A DNA stretch of 64,000 nucleotides from positions 38,462 to 102,461 of the forward strand of contig JANTQF010000119.1 of the NCBI GenBank assembly GCA_032988165.1, given 5' to 3'. The position numbers and the translations under genes were made by a program. Below, one piece after another: positions 21,116 to 33,369 of the stretch. How positions within the stretch are numbered: the first letter of the stretch is position 1; each line of letters starts with the position of its first letter. The stretch is from Emmonsiellopsis sp. PD_33 (lineage: Eukaryota; Ascomycota; Eurotiomycetes; Onygenales; Ajellomycetaceae). A model generated the notes under the pieces. That model was given only the letters and a program-made list of their open reading frames with translations. It was not told the DNA's origin and searched no databases.

Positions 21116-23475
21116 ATGCTGAAGCTGTCGTCTGGCGCAATGAATGGCTCAAGAGTCCCCAGAGGTCCCCGCAGCCGGACCGGAACGCCCGATCGAGGAG
21201 GAATCCGCAAGAGAGGGGCACCAACTCGCATCGACCGCGATGGCGACTTGGATATGGATGGTTCAGGAGCTGGACGAGGACGTGGAGGGAAATCTCGTGG
21301 CCGGGGCGATTCTGGGCGGAGAACGACTACGTCTGGAGGCGTCGGCCAGGGAAGAGATACTCGAAGATCTGGCGCAGACAAGGACAAGACGTTGGATGCC
21401 CTGCAAAAGGCCATTTTCAGCAATGCGTCGTCTCAGGCAAATGTGAGACATGGCCGAGTGCGGATGGACGGCATTCCGACAGACGCAGCGAGGGACAGGA
21501 AAGGCCTGGTCCAAGTGAGCGTGCGCGGGTGGAAACAGAGCAAAGCAGCTTCCAACCCAGACGGCGGAATCTCGAGCCTCATTGCATTCCTGGAGAAAAA
21601 GGCCCTACCACCAGACCAGAGTACTGCACCACGAATAAAAATCTCAAAGGTATGTGCAATATCACATTCTGGCAGTCACCGACGGATTCGCACAATTATC
21701 CTCCCTGGGTTGTTTTCGGTCCCCGCCAACGACCCAGATCGACGAATGAGGCTATTTATCTACACACATCGCAAACCCGTTGGATGACTCCAGTTTCAAG
21801 GTTATTAAACCTTGCTAACAACTTAACTAGTCACGAGTCGAAGGTGACGCTTTGATCGTATCTGTTCGTTCGGAACAGGTGCCATGGATTCTACGGATAA
21901 ACGGTTTTGCCTTTGCAGGAGAACCACTTACTATCGAAGAATACAAAGTCTCCAATGCCAGCAAGGCGCAGCCACCGTCGCAAACAACCCTCGACACCAA
22001 AGCTAAAATGACAGCCTTCCTCGCAAAGAGATACTTCGAGCCAACAAAGGTCTTGAATCTCTCAAGTCTCGGCACTGATGCGGACCTTCTCGCTATGGGC
22101 ATGTTCGACAGCACGGCTACGGAATCCAAATTCTTCCCTGCTCTAATGAAGATATGCGAGCTCACGTTTGACTCCGCGGAAAAACGAAGGGATCTCGTCC
22201 AAAGCGTCAGTCTATCCGGGAATCAACTGCCCAGCGTTTCTACTGTGACCACACTTTCGCAAACATTCCCGGAGCTTAAAAACCTGGATCTGTCAAACAA
22301 TCAGATAAAGGATATCCAGGGGATGCTAGCATGGAGATGGAAATTCAGAGAACTCGATTTCCTCGACCTCACTGGCAACCCGATTAGTGCTGAACCGACC
22401 TTCAAGGAAACCATGCTCAAGTGGTATCCAAAACTCAGAACACTGAACAACATGCCCGTACGAACAGCGGAAGAAATAGCCGCGCAACGGAAAACTCCAA
22501 TCCCTGTCCTTGCAGCTAGTTTTCAGGATGAATCTCAAATTGCTGAAAACTTCGTCAAGGCCTTTTTCACTGGATTTGACAACGATAGAAACGACCTTGT
22601 GAACGGAATCTACGATGCCAAATCGACATTTACGCTAAACGTCAACCCATTGGCTCCACGCGCCCTGCAAGGAGACACCACCCCTGGATGGGATTCTTAC
22701 ATCAGAAAGAGTAGAAATCTCTTGAAAATCAGCCACCTTCCCGCCCGAATGGCGCGTACCTTTGTCGGTACCGATAAGATCCGCGAAACATGGGCCTCAT
22801 TACCGAAAACAAAACACCCCGGTATACTAGAAAATCCAAGCGAATGGTTGGTAGAATGCCACCCCATCCCAGGTCTTCCCGACCCCGCCGGCCAAAGCGT
22901 CACTGGCGTAGGTGGACTCCTGATTATGACCCACGGAAAATTCGACGAATTCGATGGGGCCGGGAACAAAGTAGGGACTCGAAGTTTCGACCGTACCTTC
23001 ATTCTGGGCCCGGGTGGGGGAGTTGGTGGCCTACGTGTTATAAACGACATGCTCTGCTTGAGAGCATTTGGTGGCAGCGAGGCATTTGTTCCCGAGTCCG
23101 AACAGCCTCCCCCACAACCGCAGCCGGTTATCCCACAAGCAATCGCTCCACCGGCTGCTCAACCCCCTATTCCGCCAACACAACAAGTCCACCCAGAAGC
23201 AAAGGACGGGTTTGGATTGCCTGTTGCCGGCAAAACGGAGGAACAGCTTCGGAAAGAACAAATCGTCATAGAAACGAGTTTCCGGACCAAGATGACATTG
23301 GCGTATTCGGAAATGGCTCTGTCTGGAAACAACTGGAATATGGACGCGGCGTTGAAGAATTTTGAAGAGTTAAAGGTTAGTGATCCCTCCGTGCGTTTAA
23401 ATTTCGTTGCGACTAACATAATCGAACTTTTAGACCCGAGGGCAACTCCCTCCTGAAGCATTTCTACCTGTATGA
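21116..23475 (+). CDS. MEX67: mRNA export receptor Mex67 (NXF1/TAP family)
   Basis: Exons 21116-21649, 21831-23375 and 23434-23475 give 706 aa. The Arg/Gly-rich N-terminus (GRGRGGKSRGRGDSGRR) is RNA-binding in character. The RRM-like region follows across intron 1 at KISK|SRVEGDALIVSV. Leucine-rich repeats lie near residues 290-390 (SLSGNQLPS, ELKNLDLSNNQIKDI, LDFLDLTGNPIS). The NTF2-like domain (~405-600) includes FVKAFFTGFDNDRNDLVNGIYD and is the heterodimer surface for Mtr2. A Pro/Gln linker leads to the C-terminal UBA-like TAP-C domain (YSEMALSGNNWNMDAALKNFEELK). The final 14-codon exon ends in RGQLPPEAFLPV. Mex67 carries mRNPs through nuclear pores by binding FG repeats. Confidence 0.95.
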
Positions 23476-24263
23476 TGCTCGGCAAAGAGTGAACATGCCA
23501 CCTAATTCAGGAACCAGTCTAAGCAATGACTGCTATCTGTGTGTTTAGAAGGAAAAAAACGTGGAGGAAGACCAAGAGGAATGTATTGAATAGGTGTCGA
23601 TACCCTATGCGAATGGGAGTCGGAGATTGGGAAATGAAAATTGATGGGGAGGATTATTCACCGTCAACCGCCAGGCCTCGACCTGGTTGGCTGGCGTTGC
23701 GCTGTTTAGAGGTTTACTGCGTATGTTTCTGTGCCAGGGCCTCTCCGTTTTTTACCACTTTGTTTTATGTGCATTGCGAAGGACTGGCGTTGTATTCCAG
23801 GGCGTTTACTTTTATTTTTTATTAGATGTCTTGCGTTATGCCGTGTGGACGAGTTGCAGGATAAACTTGTCGCATTTCAAAGTACAACATGTATGAAATA
23901 GATCAGGTATGGGATGATCAAAAACAGAATACATACCTCCCATTATCACATTCCATCTCATATAATCACTCACGTAATAGCCGTTTCCTCGTAGATATTT
24001 CAGCAATAGGGTTGCCATCACGTGACGCAGATGTAAGCTCCAGATGGCCTCCAACTAACTGAACTGTAGGATCATCCTCAGCTTAAAGCCAACCAGTCTA
24101 TACAATACCTCTGTGCGTCGAATAAACCCCCTGCACATCCTCGATAACAGCTCATGTTGGCAAAGTGAGCCGCATTATGTGGCGGGGTGTGACCTCCAGC
24201 TCATTGGGATGTCAACCACCACACTCATGACGGGCAACGGCATGTCGAGCTCTGATCCCCTGG
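23476..24263. other. Intergenic between MEX67 and VPS53
   Basis: 788 bp: 3' region of MEX67 and promoter of VPS53, with CACGTG at 24019-24024. No further gene. Confidence 0.6.
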
Positions 24264-26993
24264 ATGGAGGCAAGCTCCCAAACAACCATATCCCCCTCCA
24301 ACCCTAAAGCATTCCCTCTAACAAGCTTTGCAGCCGACTACGACCCGATCGACCACCTCAATGCCATCTTCTCCAGCCCCTCCGCCCTCGCCTCCGTGTC
24401 CAAAACATCCAACGCTCTCCAAGAATACCAGGACGAACTAGACGATGACATCGCCACGCTCGTCGAGCGGCAAGCGGCCTCCAATGCGGAAAGCGTGCAG
24501 CGAATACAGACGGCAAAGGCGGACATGTCGGACCTATTCCGGAAGATCGACGACGTGCGCGAGCGCGCGCTGAAGACCGAGCAAGCCATCACGGAGATGA
24601 CGGCGGAGATCAAACAGCTGGATAACGCGAAGAAGAACCTGACGCTGTCGATGACGGCGTTGAAGAGGCTGCAGATGCTTACGACTGCGTACGAACAATT
24701 GAGGGTTCTGAGCAAGACGAGGCAGTATCGCGACTGTGCGCAGCTGCTTGCTGCGGTTATTCAGCTTATGGCTCATTTCAAGTCGTATCGGTCTATCGAT
24801 CAGATCGCCACGTTGAGTCGGAATGTGGCGGATATTCAGCGGGAGCTGTTGGAGCAGGTCTGTGAGGATTTCGAGATTATATTTGCCAAGGGGGAGATAC
24901 CGCAGCGGAAAGGGGTGCTGGCTGAAGGCTGCTTGGTCATGGAGGCCCTGGGGGATACTGCACGATCACGGTTGATAACTTGGTATTGCAATACGCAGCT
25001 GCGCGAATATCGGCAGGTGTTTCGAGGAAACGAAGAAGCTGGATCTTTGGATAATATATCGAGGCGATACTCGTGGTTTAAGAGGATGCTGAAGACTTAC
25101 GATGAAGAGCACTCGTCAATATTCCCCTCGTCATGGAAAGTCAGCGAAATACTAGCAAATGTCTTTTGTGAGGGGACGCGAGATGATTTCAAAGGGATCC
25201 TATCCCGCTCGGTTCGGAGCGGCCAGACCCTTGATGTTAACCTATTACTGTCCTGCCTGCAGGAGACGCTTGATTTTGAGCAAGCCCTAGATCGCCGGTT
25301 CACCTCCGCTTCCCGTGCATCTACGGACACATTTACGTCCAGCGAATCTCCCGTGTTTGGCCAGTCGATATCGGAAGCTTTCGAGCCATATCTAAGTGTA
25401 TGGGTAGAGGCTCAGGATAAACAGCTTGCTTCCCTCATACCGAAATATCGACAGGAGCCTATCAAGCCTCCCGACGAAGAATTCACATCCCGACTAGTTA
25501 TCCACTCTTCCACCGATCTATTCACATTCTACCGACATTCTCTAGCGCAGTGTGCCAAATTATCCACCGGAGCCAGCTTAGCAGAGCTGTCTAAAGTGTT
25601 TGCAAAATACCTGGATCAATATGCCCAGCAAGTTCTATTATATTTCGTCAGCGAACGTGGAAGCGGACAAACCCCTTCCAAGACGCCATCACTGGAAGAT
25701 CTTATCCTAGTCCTCAACACGGCAGATTACTGCTATTCGACTTGCAACCAGCTGGAAGATAAAATCAAGGGCCGAATTGATGAGAACTTTAAGCAGACAG
25801 TCGACCTACAAAGCCAAGCCGACGCCTTCATGGGCATCGCCAGTTCAGCTGTTCGTGGGCTGGTCCGGAAAGTTGAACTCGAGCTGGATCCCGCATGGAA
25901 GGAGATGCGGAATACAAATTGGAACAGGCTGGAAGGCGTCAGTGATCAGAGCTCGTATGTCGCAGTACTATTGAACAGCGCCAAGTCGAAATCAGAAGAA
26001 ATCCTAGAAATGCTGCACAAACAACAATATGCACGAGCATTTGCCGATAATCTGGTCGAGCATCTCTCGAGCACCTATATAACTAATATTTTCCAGTGCA
26101 GGCCAGTCTCAGAGACTGGTGCTGAACAGGTACGCACTCCCTATCTCCCCTTACATCATGCAAAAATGGACTCAACTAACAAAATCACCCACATCCAGAT
26201 GCTCCTAGACACCTACACCATCAAAACGGGAATATCCACCCTTCTCTCCCCCGCTCCCCCCAGCTTCACAAAACGCCTCAACATCTCCTTCCAAAAAGTC
26301 GACTCCCTCCTCAAAACCCTACAAGTCCGCACCTCACCGCCCGAAGCCCTCGTACAAGCCTACCTCATCCACATCGCCGACCGCAACGACTCCAACTTCC
26401 GCAAAATCCTCGAAATCAAAGGCATCCGCAGCAAGCAGGAGCAAAACCACCTCGTCGAGCTCTTCCAGCTCCACAAGGCTTCCGACCGCCACGCGCCAAA
26501 TCTCCAACAGAGCAACCCGCTCGTTGCCCAGCTGCAGCCCACGACCGCCTCAGTGGCGACCCCCGCCGCCGCATCCGTCACCACGGGCCTAGGCCTGAGT
26601 AATCTCGGCGGAACAGGCGGCGCTTCGCTCGCAACGGGGACAGGCCGCTTCGACGCCTCCAGTCTTGGTTCCGCGCTTATTTCCGCCGCGCGCGATGGCG
26701 TAGACAGGCTGGGAACACCAGGGCTAGGCACCCTTGCCGGTGCGGGCGTCGCCGGAGGCACAGGAATGGCTCCTGGTTCTGCTCCGCAGTCCGCGGTTGG
26801 CACGCCGGCGGTGGGTTCGGGGGCTGGTGGTGGGGTTGGTAGTGGTGGTGGCGCGGGACAGTTCGAGGGTGGCGGGCTGGGCGCGACGAATCTTAATGAG
26901 AACTTGAAGAATATTGGGAAGTTCTTTAGACGGGATCTTGGCGGGTTGGGGGGGAGGTTTGGGAGGGGGGCGGATGAGGGGGGTGCGAGGTAG
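24264..26993 (+). CDS. VPS53: GARP complex subunit Vps53
   Basis: Exons 24264-26129 and 26199-26993 give 886 aa. Vps53 is a rod-like tethering subunit that, with Vps51/52/54, docks endosome-derived vesicles at the trans-Golgi. Recognised by DYDPIDHLNAIFSSPSAL near the start, the long N-terminal coiled coil (~65-160), LRVLSKTRQYRDCAQLLAAV and HFKSYRSIDQIATLSRNVADIQ, and the C-terminal AEQ|MLLDTYTIKTGIS joined by splicing. The 69-nt intron (26130-26198; CTAAC, CAG) is in frame and stop-free, so retention would insert 23 residues. The tail beyond ~residue 760 is Gly/Ala/Thr-rich low complexity. An upstream ATG frame in the leader (24211) is out of frame and ends quickly. Confidence 0.95.
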   Translation: MEASSQTTISPSNPKAFPLTSFAADYDPIDHLNAIFSSPSALASVSKTSNALQEYQDELDDDIATLVERQAASNAESVQRIQTAKADMSDLFRKIDDVRERALKTEQAITEMTAEIKQLDNAKKNLTLSMTALKRLQMLTTAYEQLRVLSKTRQYRDCAQLLAAVIQLMAHFKSYRSIDQIATLSRNVADIQRELLEQVCEDFEIIFAKGEIPQRKGVLAEGCLVMEALGDTARSRLITWYCNTQLREYRQVFRGNEEAGSLDNISRRYSWFKRMLKTYDEEHSSIFPSSWKVSEILANVFCEGTRDDFKGILSRSVRSGQTLDVNLLLSCLQETLDFEQALDRRFTSASRASTDTFTSSESPVFGQSISEAFEPYLSVWVEAQDKQLASLIPKYRQEPIKPPDEEFTSRLVIHSSTDLFTFYRHSLAQCAKLSTGASLAELSKVFAKYLDQYAQQVLLYFVSERGSGQTPSKTPSLEDLILVLNTADYCYSTCNQLEDKIKGRIDENFKQTVDLQSQADAFMGIASSAVRGLVRKVELELDPAWKEMRNTNWNRLEGVSDQSSYVAVLLNSAKSKSEEILEMLHKQQYARAFADNLVEHLSSTYITNIFQCRPVSETGAEQVRTPYLPLHHAKMDSTNKITHIQMLLDTYTIKTGISTLLSPAPPSFTKRLNISFQKVDSLLKTLQVRTSPPEALVQAYLIHIADRNDSNFRKILEIKGIRSKQEQNHLVELFQLHKASDRHAPNLQQSNPLVAQLQPTTASVATPAAASVTTGLGLSNLGGTGGASLATGTGRFDASSLGSALISAARDGVDRLGTPGLGTLAGAGVAGGTGMAPGSAPQSAVGTPAVGSGAGGGVGSGGGAGQFEGGGLGATNLNENLKNIGKFFRRDLGGLGGRFGRGADEGGAR

Positions 26994-28210
26994 ATGGATG
27001 GGCCTATCTATCCCTATGTTAGTGCCCGTCCCTTGGTCGGGGTGGTTCCCTTGTGGGATGAATTGTCTAGTTATACGTGTGGGTTTCCTTTGTTATTTTT
27101 GGTAGCGGTTAGTATAGTAGACGATGGGTTTGATCGTAGTCGGTTGTATGTACGAGGCGGATATACACATTCTTGTATTGTATATGCAGCGATAGTCAGT
27201 ATCTACAGTGCCGCGAGATTATGATGGCATAATAATTATTTTTTGCTCTGCTTATTGTCTTGGGAATTATTGAGCGTTGCCCGCTGGGAGTACGTAAATT
27301 AACTCATGGTCAGGAATAACTTCCGCGTCGCGCATCGGTGGTGGGCTAGATATCTTCCAATGCGAGGCCCGGTCCCCTACCTGACCTGGTATCTTATCAG
27401 AGAAATGCCCATCGAGGCATCGAACGTGGAAATGATAACAGTAAGAGTAGTGATTGTAATAAAATCTCATGATATTTCCTATAACCAAAGTTTCGTCTAC
27501 TCGGATGACATTATCCATCCCCGCGACACCGTTGTCTATCTCTATCCTATCCTATTCCGGGAGAGATGATACACTGAACATTACGGAAGAGTCACTTTGG
27601 TTCGATCTTACCAGTCGGGGCGTATGATGTAAGAGGGGGCAAGGTCAAGGGGACTACGAGAAGGGACTTCCACAGCTATCCAAACTGACGTTGACGTCGG
27701 ATGTTTCGTGTGGAAATTCAAAATATAACCTAAGCATTTCGATATCCCAATTAGCCCATTGAATCAATCAAAAACGTAACAAAAAAAAGATGTGTCATGA
27801 TGAATCAGGGGATCAGGGAAGTAAAGAAAAAGGAATGGAGGCGTCATTAAAAAATTAGAGTGTTGTTGCTGTTTTGTTCATCCTCATGAAGCCAAAAGCT
27901 GCCGCTCTGGAGGAGCGACAGACTTTTGAAGTCAGGGTTAAAAAAGTTTAATCATTCGCCAGGGACGGGGGAGAGTGGGCGGGCAATGCGTTTCGGAATA
28001 AAAAGAAGTGGTTGGCCTACCTGCTGGGTTGGTTTCTGATGTGGATTTGTGTGGAGATGGTGTAAGTTTCGCACATAAATCACAGAAACGATGGAGAATT
28101 GATCAACAAATGCATGACTTTGTTCTATTACGCCAAGACATAAAGGTGTAGATGTGCTACATTCGTTTTTCCTCATATCCCATAATAGTACTCTCACTGC
28201 ATTTTGTTGT
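26994..28210. other. Intergenic between convergent VPS53 and RPP0
   Basis: 1217 bp, moderately AT-rich 3' flanks. No gene or RNA recognised. Confidence 0.65.
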
Positions 28211-29281
28211 TTAACCGAAAAGGTCACCGAATCCTGTGAGTGATGTTAGTACATGTTTCCGGTCCATGGACAAGGGGGCCAGGCAAGCTGGTGGTATATA
28301 CGTACCTTCACCGTCGCTCTCAGCCTCGGACTCCTCAGCAGCAGCGGGGGCAGCCTCGGTGGTCTTGGTCTCAGCAGCAGCAGCAACTGGGGCAGCGGCG
28401 GCGTAAGCGTCGGGGTTGGCAATGCGGTCCTTGAGCTCCTCGATGGCTTCCCAGCCGTACTCAGTCTCGACAGCGATGGCCAACATGTTCTTGTAAGAGT
28501 TGACAACGGAGTGCATGACGGAGGGCAGGGTAGGGAAGTTGGTAGCCAGAGAGATGGTGGTGATGGTGCGGATAGCAGATTGCAGGGTAGCAAGGAGCTG
28601 CTCCTCACCAACGTCCAGAACCTCAGGGCTGAAGGTCTGGCCATCGTCGTAGATCTGGGCAACGGTCATACCGTAGGTGAAGGGGGAGATGTTCAACATG
28701 TTGAGCAGGGTAGCCTCGGAGGCACCGACCTTGGAGCCGGCCTCGACGAGCTTGAGATCGGCCGTGATTTCAATGGTACCACGAGCAATCTTGGTGGGGA
28801 CACCGAGAGCCTGGAAGAAAGAGGTCTTTCCGGGTTCCATACCGGTGTTACCAGCAGGAATGTAGACGTCGGCGGGGGCGACGGCACCGGCACGAGCAGG
28901 AGCAGCGATTCTGTTGGCGAGGACCTTGGTGCGGACCTCCTTCAGATCGGCGTTGGTGAAGATGAAACCAACGTTGCCCTTGACGTGAGGCAAGAGACGC
29001 TCATACTCGGGGTTATCCCCAACGAAGCCTTTGATGGCGCGGCGAACCTAGGCAATGGGAGTCAATTGACGCTCTGGAAAGATTATGAGATGGAACCTGC
29101 AGCTTACCATGGTGTTCTTTCCCATGAGAACGACGGCCTCGCCTCTCAGGCTGACACGGATCTCGTGCATCTGCTGAGAGCTGACATTGTCGACAGTGAC
29201 AATGAGAACCGAACGATACTCATCGAGCAGGTTCTTCAGCTTCTCGAAGTAAGCACTCTTGGACGCGGACTTGCCCCCCAT
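28211..29281 (-). CDS. RPP0: 60S acidic ribosomal protein P0 (uL10)
   Basis: Exons 29108-29281, 28306-29047 and 28211-28233 give 312 aa, the normal size. P0 anchors the P1/P2 stalk that recruits translation factors. Visible are MGGKSASKSAYFEKLKNLLDEY, the rRNA-binding segment VDNVSSQQMHEIRVSLRG, MGKNTM|VRRAIKGF across intron 1, IPAGNTGMEPGKTSFFQALG, and the Ala-rich hinge. The conserved stalk tail is split by intron 2, with a 23-nt last exon completing EESEAESDGEGFGDLFG. Codon use is strongly biased to C-ending codons, as expected of a highly expressed gene. That bias also creates a long antisense open frame that I reject. A CACGTG lies 150 bp upstream of the start. Confidence 0.98.
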
Positions 29282-29759
29282 GTCTTCTTATTTGCCTGAA
29301 GATAGGATGTTTAAGGGCAAGGGATATATCTGTGGTGGAAATGGTGTGGATTGGAGGATGTTGAGGGGATGTTTTTTCTCGGAGGTTGAAGTTGATGGAT
29401 TTCTTCTTGTGGCCTCGCCTAATGTGCGGTCACGTGAACCTCTTCGCTTCCAGAGCTTTGAAGAGGTGTTCTACATGTCTTGACAGCTGTTATCGCCTGA
29501 ATTAATGTATGCATTGTTGTTCGAAGCTTGAATTCTGGTAGGATATCTCTCCTCTAGTCCGCGTCACATCACAATTCAATCAATATTTCATTTTACTGTT
29601 GAGCGTCCACACACTGACTGTCCCCAAACATCCATTTCTCAACGCCAAGCCCAACCTCATCGCATCCAAACCGCATTTTATATCGGCGCAAAAATATACG
29701 GCGAATGCGACAGCGCCAAAACACCGCATCTACCCTCGTAATCCTCCAATTCTCCCATC
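29282..29759. promoter_or_regulatory. Divergent promoter of RPP0 and TRM82
   Basis: 478 bp between start codons, with CACGTG at 29431-29436 and pyrimidine-rich stretches near both starts. A bidirectional ribosomal-protein/tRNA-modification promoter fits growth-linked expression (inference). Confidence 0.6.
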
Positions 29760-31479
29760 ATGCTCTTCCAGCACCCCTTCCAATGTATCCAATCCCTTGA
29801 CAGGTCAACCCCCGTGACCCAGAATCTTCTCGTCACCGCCGCCGGACCCAAATTATATGTCTGGGACTCTGCGACGGGGAGCCAGCTCGCTGTCTGGCCC
29901 GAGAGGATAGAATCAGAAGTCAATGTCACGCAGGTCGAAAGTAGCGGTTCCCGTGAGCGGGATGATGCTGGGAGCAGTGAGCCGCCTGGGAAAAAGCGCA
30001 AGCTATCCCCCGCGCCTTCGAAGGAGGGCCAGGGCGGGGGGGAGATTCAGCAGTCCGGAACCGAAGCCAATGAGTCCAAACCGCAAGGTGCGAAATTAGC
30101 ATGGTCGACAATTCCCATTGTGACGGCGTCGAGAGATGGTGAACATATAGTTGCGGTCACTGCGGAAGATAAGTGTATACGAGTGTTTAAAGTCGGAGCA
30201 CGCGGGGAGCTCTCCCAGTTGAGTGAACGGTGAGAAATTATCATACAGAGTAATGCTCTAGTCCATAAGTATTAGATTAACTAATTGAAAATATAGATTC
30301 ATGCCCAAGCGGCCATGCGCAGTGGTCCTATCAACCGACGAATCGTCAATTCTCTGCGCCGACAAATTCGGGGACGTCTACTCTCTGCCCCTCTTCCCCA
30401 ATCCCGATTTCAAACCACCAACCCAAAAGCCCGCGCAGCCGGTGCAGCCATCGCAACCGTCAGCTTCTACGCTTACCGTACACACGAAGCGGAATCTGCA
30501 GGCGCTCCAGCAGCAGCTGAAACGGGCTGCGACGATTACAGAGAAGCCAGCGGGCCCCTCGTTTGAACTCAAACTCCTTCTTGGCCATGTCTCCATGCTC
30601 ACGGATGTATTGTCTGTGGCTCTCCGTGACGATTCCGGCGTTTCACGGTCGTATATATTGACAGCGGATAGAGACGAGCATATTCGAGTGTCTCGGGGGC
30701 AGCCGCAGTCTCATATCATTCAGAGTTACTGTCTGGGCCACACGGCTTTCGTGAGCAAACTGTGTATTCCGTCGTGGAATCCGGCAGTTTTGGTATCTGG
30801 AGGTGGAGATGATTTCATTCTTGTATGGAACTGGGCTAAGGGGGAGATCCTACAAAAGGTTCCTTTGAATAGCGGTGTTGCAGGATCGAATGGGAACGCT
30901 CCGGAATTGGCTGTGAATGGCATTTGGGCCGTTGATTTTTCGGAGAATGATTCCCTGCGGCAAAAAGCAGATGGGGCGGTCGTTATAACTTTGGAAGGGT
31001 AAGTTTTACCATAGTCTGATCTATCCGTTGAATGTAGAGTATGCACCAGCAAGCTAATGTCTCCCATAATCAGGGTCCCAAAGCTCTTCCCTTTCATCTT
31101 CAGCCTCGACGGCAAGCTGATCGCCCAAAGCCCAGTCGATCTATCGGGCAATGCGCTTGCAGTCACATCACTTGATAGAAAGGGAACTATCCTTGTGTCA
31201 GTCGACAATGTCCATGAGCCAGGATCGACGAAGGAGCAGCGGAAATCTCCAGAGTCACCACAGCAGTTGCTCCAGGTAGTTTCGATATTGGTAGAAGCAG
31301 ACACGCTTAAATGGACACAGAGCGAAAACGCTGCGGTGGACGCAGTTAGCAAGCAAGGCACTTTTGACCTGCCTCCTATGGAAGATGAAAAGGAGGCGAA
31401 GAAATCTGGACAGACCCTCATTTCCACGCTCTATGGTATTGGGAATCTCCGGAAATGGGGCAAGGGGGATGAGGAGTGA
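29760..31479 (+). CDS. TRM82: tRNA (guanine-N7)-methyltransferase non-catalytic subunit Trm82 (WD-repeat)
   Basis: Exons 29760-30229, 30297-30998 and 31074-31479 give 525 aa. Trm82 is the beta-propeller partner that stabilises the methyltransferase Trm8 for m7G46 in tRNA. Signs: MLFQHPFQCIQSL start, WD-like blades such as GPKLYVWDSATGSQL, DKCIRVFKV, ILTADRDEHIRVSR (the family signature) and LVSGGGDDFILVWNWAKGE, then the conserved FPFIFSLDGKLIAQ region. A Lys/Arg-rich KKRKL segment after residue 75 resembles a nuclear signal. The charged linker (60-110) is longer than in yeast. The C-terminus ends GIGNLRKWGKGDEE. Confidence 0.93.
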
Positions 31480-31796
31480 ATTAATTGAATTGGAGAAGGG
31501 TGATTTTGGTTCTTGCTTTGTATATAAATAAGCCTAACTACGAGTGTATATCTGTGGAAGAAAAGTTCAATAGCAATTGAAATACTTCGTAAAGAATAAA
31601 TCTCAACTCTCTATAAATCCCTCCCAGATAAATATAAAATTGCCCTTGGAGTAAAATATCCCTAGCCGGGTGGACTGGCATGTATTTATACGAGAGAGTC
31701 GACCTCGGCGCCGCCAAAACGATTTCGTCACATTTTCTCTGCCGCTCCATCACCAAACTTCCCCTCATCACCTCCCACCACAGCACCACCGCCGCC
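31480..31796. other. Intergenic between TRM82 and HEM12
   Basis: 317 bp tandem-gene spacer, 3' end of TRM82 and promoter of HEM12. Nothing else seen. Confidence 0.6.
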
Positions 31797-33135
31797 ATGT
31801 CACATCAATTCGAACCCCTTAAGAACGATCTCCTACTCAGAGCCGCGCGAGGTATGTCTATTCAATTGCCCGCACTGGAACCCTATTGACAATGCCATTG
31901 TGTAGGTGAGAAGGTCGAACGCCCGCCAATATGGATTATGCGACAAGGTAACTCTACCCCATGTCCGCCCCGTCCCGTCACTCCCCGCGCCTTGATTCGA
32001 CCTTGTTTAGCTATTAAAAATATACATGCAAAGCCACAAGCCCTCAAAATCCAATTACCTGACCCAACTAACCCCCCACAGCCGGCCGCTACCTCCCCGA
32101 ATACCACGAGGCCAAAGGGCAACATGACTTCTTCGCCTGCTGCCGGTCCCCCGAGATCGCCTCAACCCTCACCCTGCAGCCCATCGAGCGATACTCAGGG
32201 CTCATCGACGCGGCCATAATCTTCTCCGACATCCTCGTCATCCCGCAAGCAATGGGCATGACCGTCGAGATGATCGACAAGAAAGGTCCCAGCTTCCCGC
32301 AGCCGCTCAAATCCCCCGACGACGGGCAGTACGAGCAGGTCCTGAACAAACAAGTGGACGTCGCCAAGGAGCTCGACTACGTATACAAAGCCATCACGCT
32401 GACACGACACAAGCTGGCGGGCCGGGTGCCGCTGATCGGCTTCTGCGGGGCGCCGTGGACGCTGCTCTGCTACATGGTCGAGGGCGGCGGGAGCAAGATG
32501 TTCATCCAGTCCAAAACCTGGGTGTTCAAGTACGCCAACGCCGCCAAGGCAATGCTGCAGAAGATTGCAGAGATCTGCGTCGAGTACCTGGCGTTGCAGG
32601 TGAAGGCGGGAGCGCAGCTGGTGCAGGTGTTTGACTCGTGGGCGGGCGAGCTGTCGCCGGCCTCGTTTGGGCAGTTTGCATTGCCGTATTTGCGGTTTAT
32701 CTCGGCGAATTTGCCCAAGCGGCTGGCGGAGATGGGGCTGGAGAAGGTGCCCATGACGGTGTTTGCGAAGGGGGCGTGGTATGCGCTTGATGCGTTGTGT
32801 GAGTCTGGATATGATGTTGTGGGGCTGGATTGGCTGCATGATCCCGCGGAGGCGGCGAGGGTTGCCAATGGACGGGTTACGTTGCAGGGGAATGCGGATC
32901 CGGGTGTCCTGTATGGGACGCGCGAGGCGATTACGGGGGCGGTGGAGGAGATGGTGAAGGGGTTCTGGGGTGGGAAGAAGGGGTGGATTGCGAATTTGGG
33001 ACATGGTATGGCTGCCCAATTGGGTTTTTGTTCGAGCAGATTGCTAACGGATAACATACAGGGGTCACTCCGTTTGTCAATCCAGAGGACCTGAAGTTCT
33101 ACTTCCAGGAAATCCACCGATTGACGGCTGCATGA
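31797..33135 (+). CDS. HEM12: Uroporphyrinogen decarboxylase (heme biosynthesis)
   Basis: Exons 31797-31851, 31906-31947 (42 nt), 32082-33005 and 33062-33135 give 364 aa, matching the family. The enzyme removes four acetate carboxyls from uroporphyrinogen III to give coproporphyrinogen III in the cytosol. Key segments: PPIWIMRQAGRYLPEYHE (substrate-binding Arg; split by intron 2 at RQ|AGRYLP), FSDILVIPQAMGM (catalytic Asp), GFCGAPWTLLCYMVEGGGSK, VFDSWAGELSP, and NLGHGVTPFVNPEDL (conserved His, split by intron 3). Intron 2 is long for this window (134 nt). The 3' end is followed within about 235 bp by the convergent cytosine deaminase. Confidence 0.98.
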
Positions 33136-33369
33136 ATTGCATGATTCACTAATCTATCTTGGGAGGTAGAACCCAGTAGAACTAGGTATATAAAAGGGAG
33201 GTACAGAAATACTCTACAAAAAATAGTCATGGCACCTTTTAATGAATGGCATGTGGGATATATAGACCATGGCAACAAAGGGGAAAAAATGCATTTATTT
33301 ACTCCAATCCAATGCAAAAATATATACAACCCCTCTCCATCTCTTCCATTTATATACCCAACCAACCCC

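Noticed and set aside
28253..29299. 348-codon open frame on the plus strand
   Set aside because: It lies antisense to RPP0. The strong C-ending codon bias of that ribosomal gene leaves the antisense frame open; it has no recognisable protein character.
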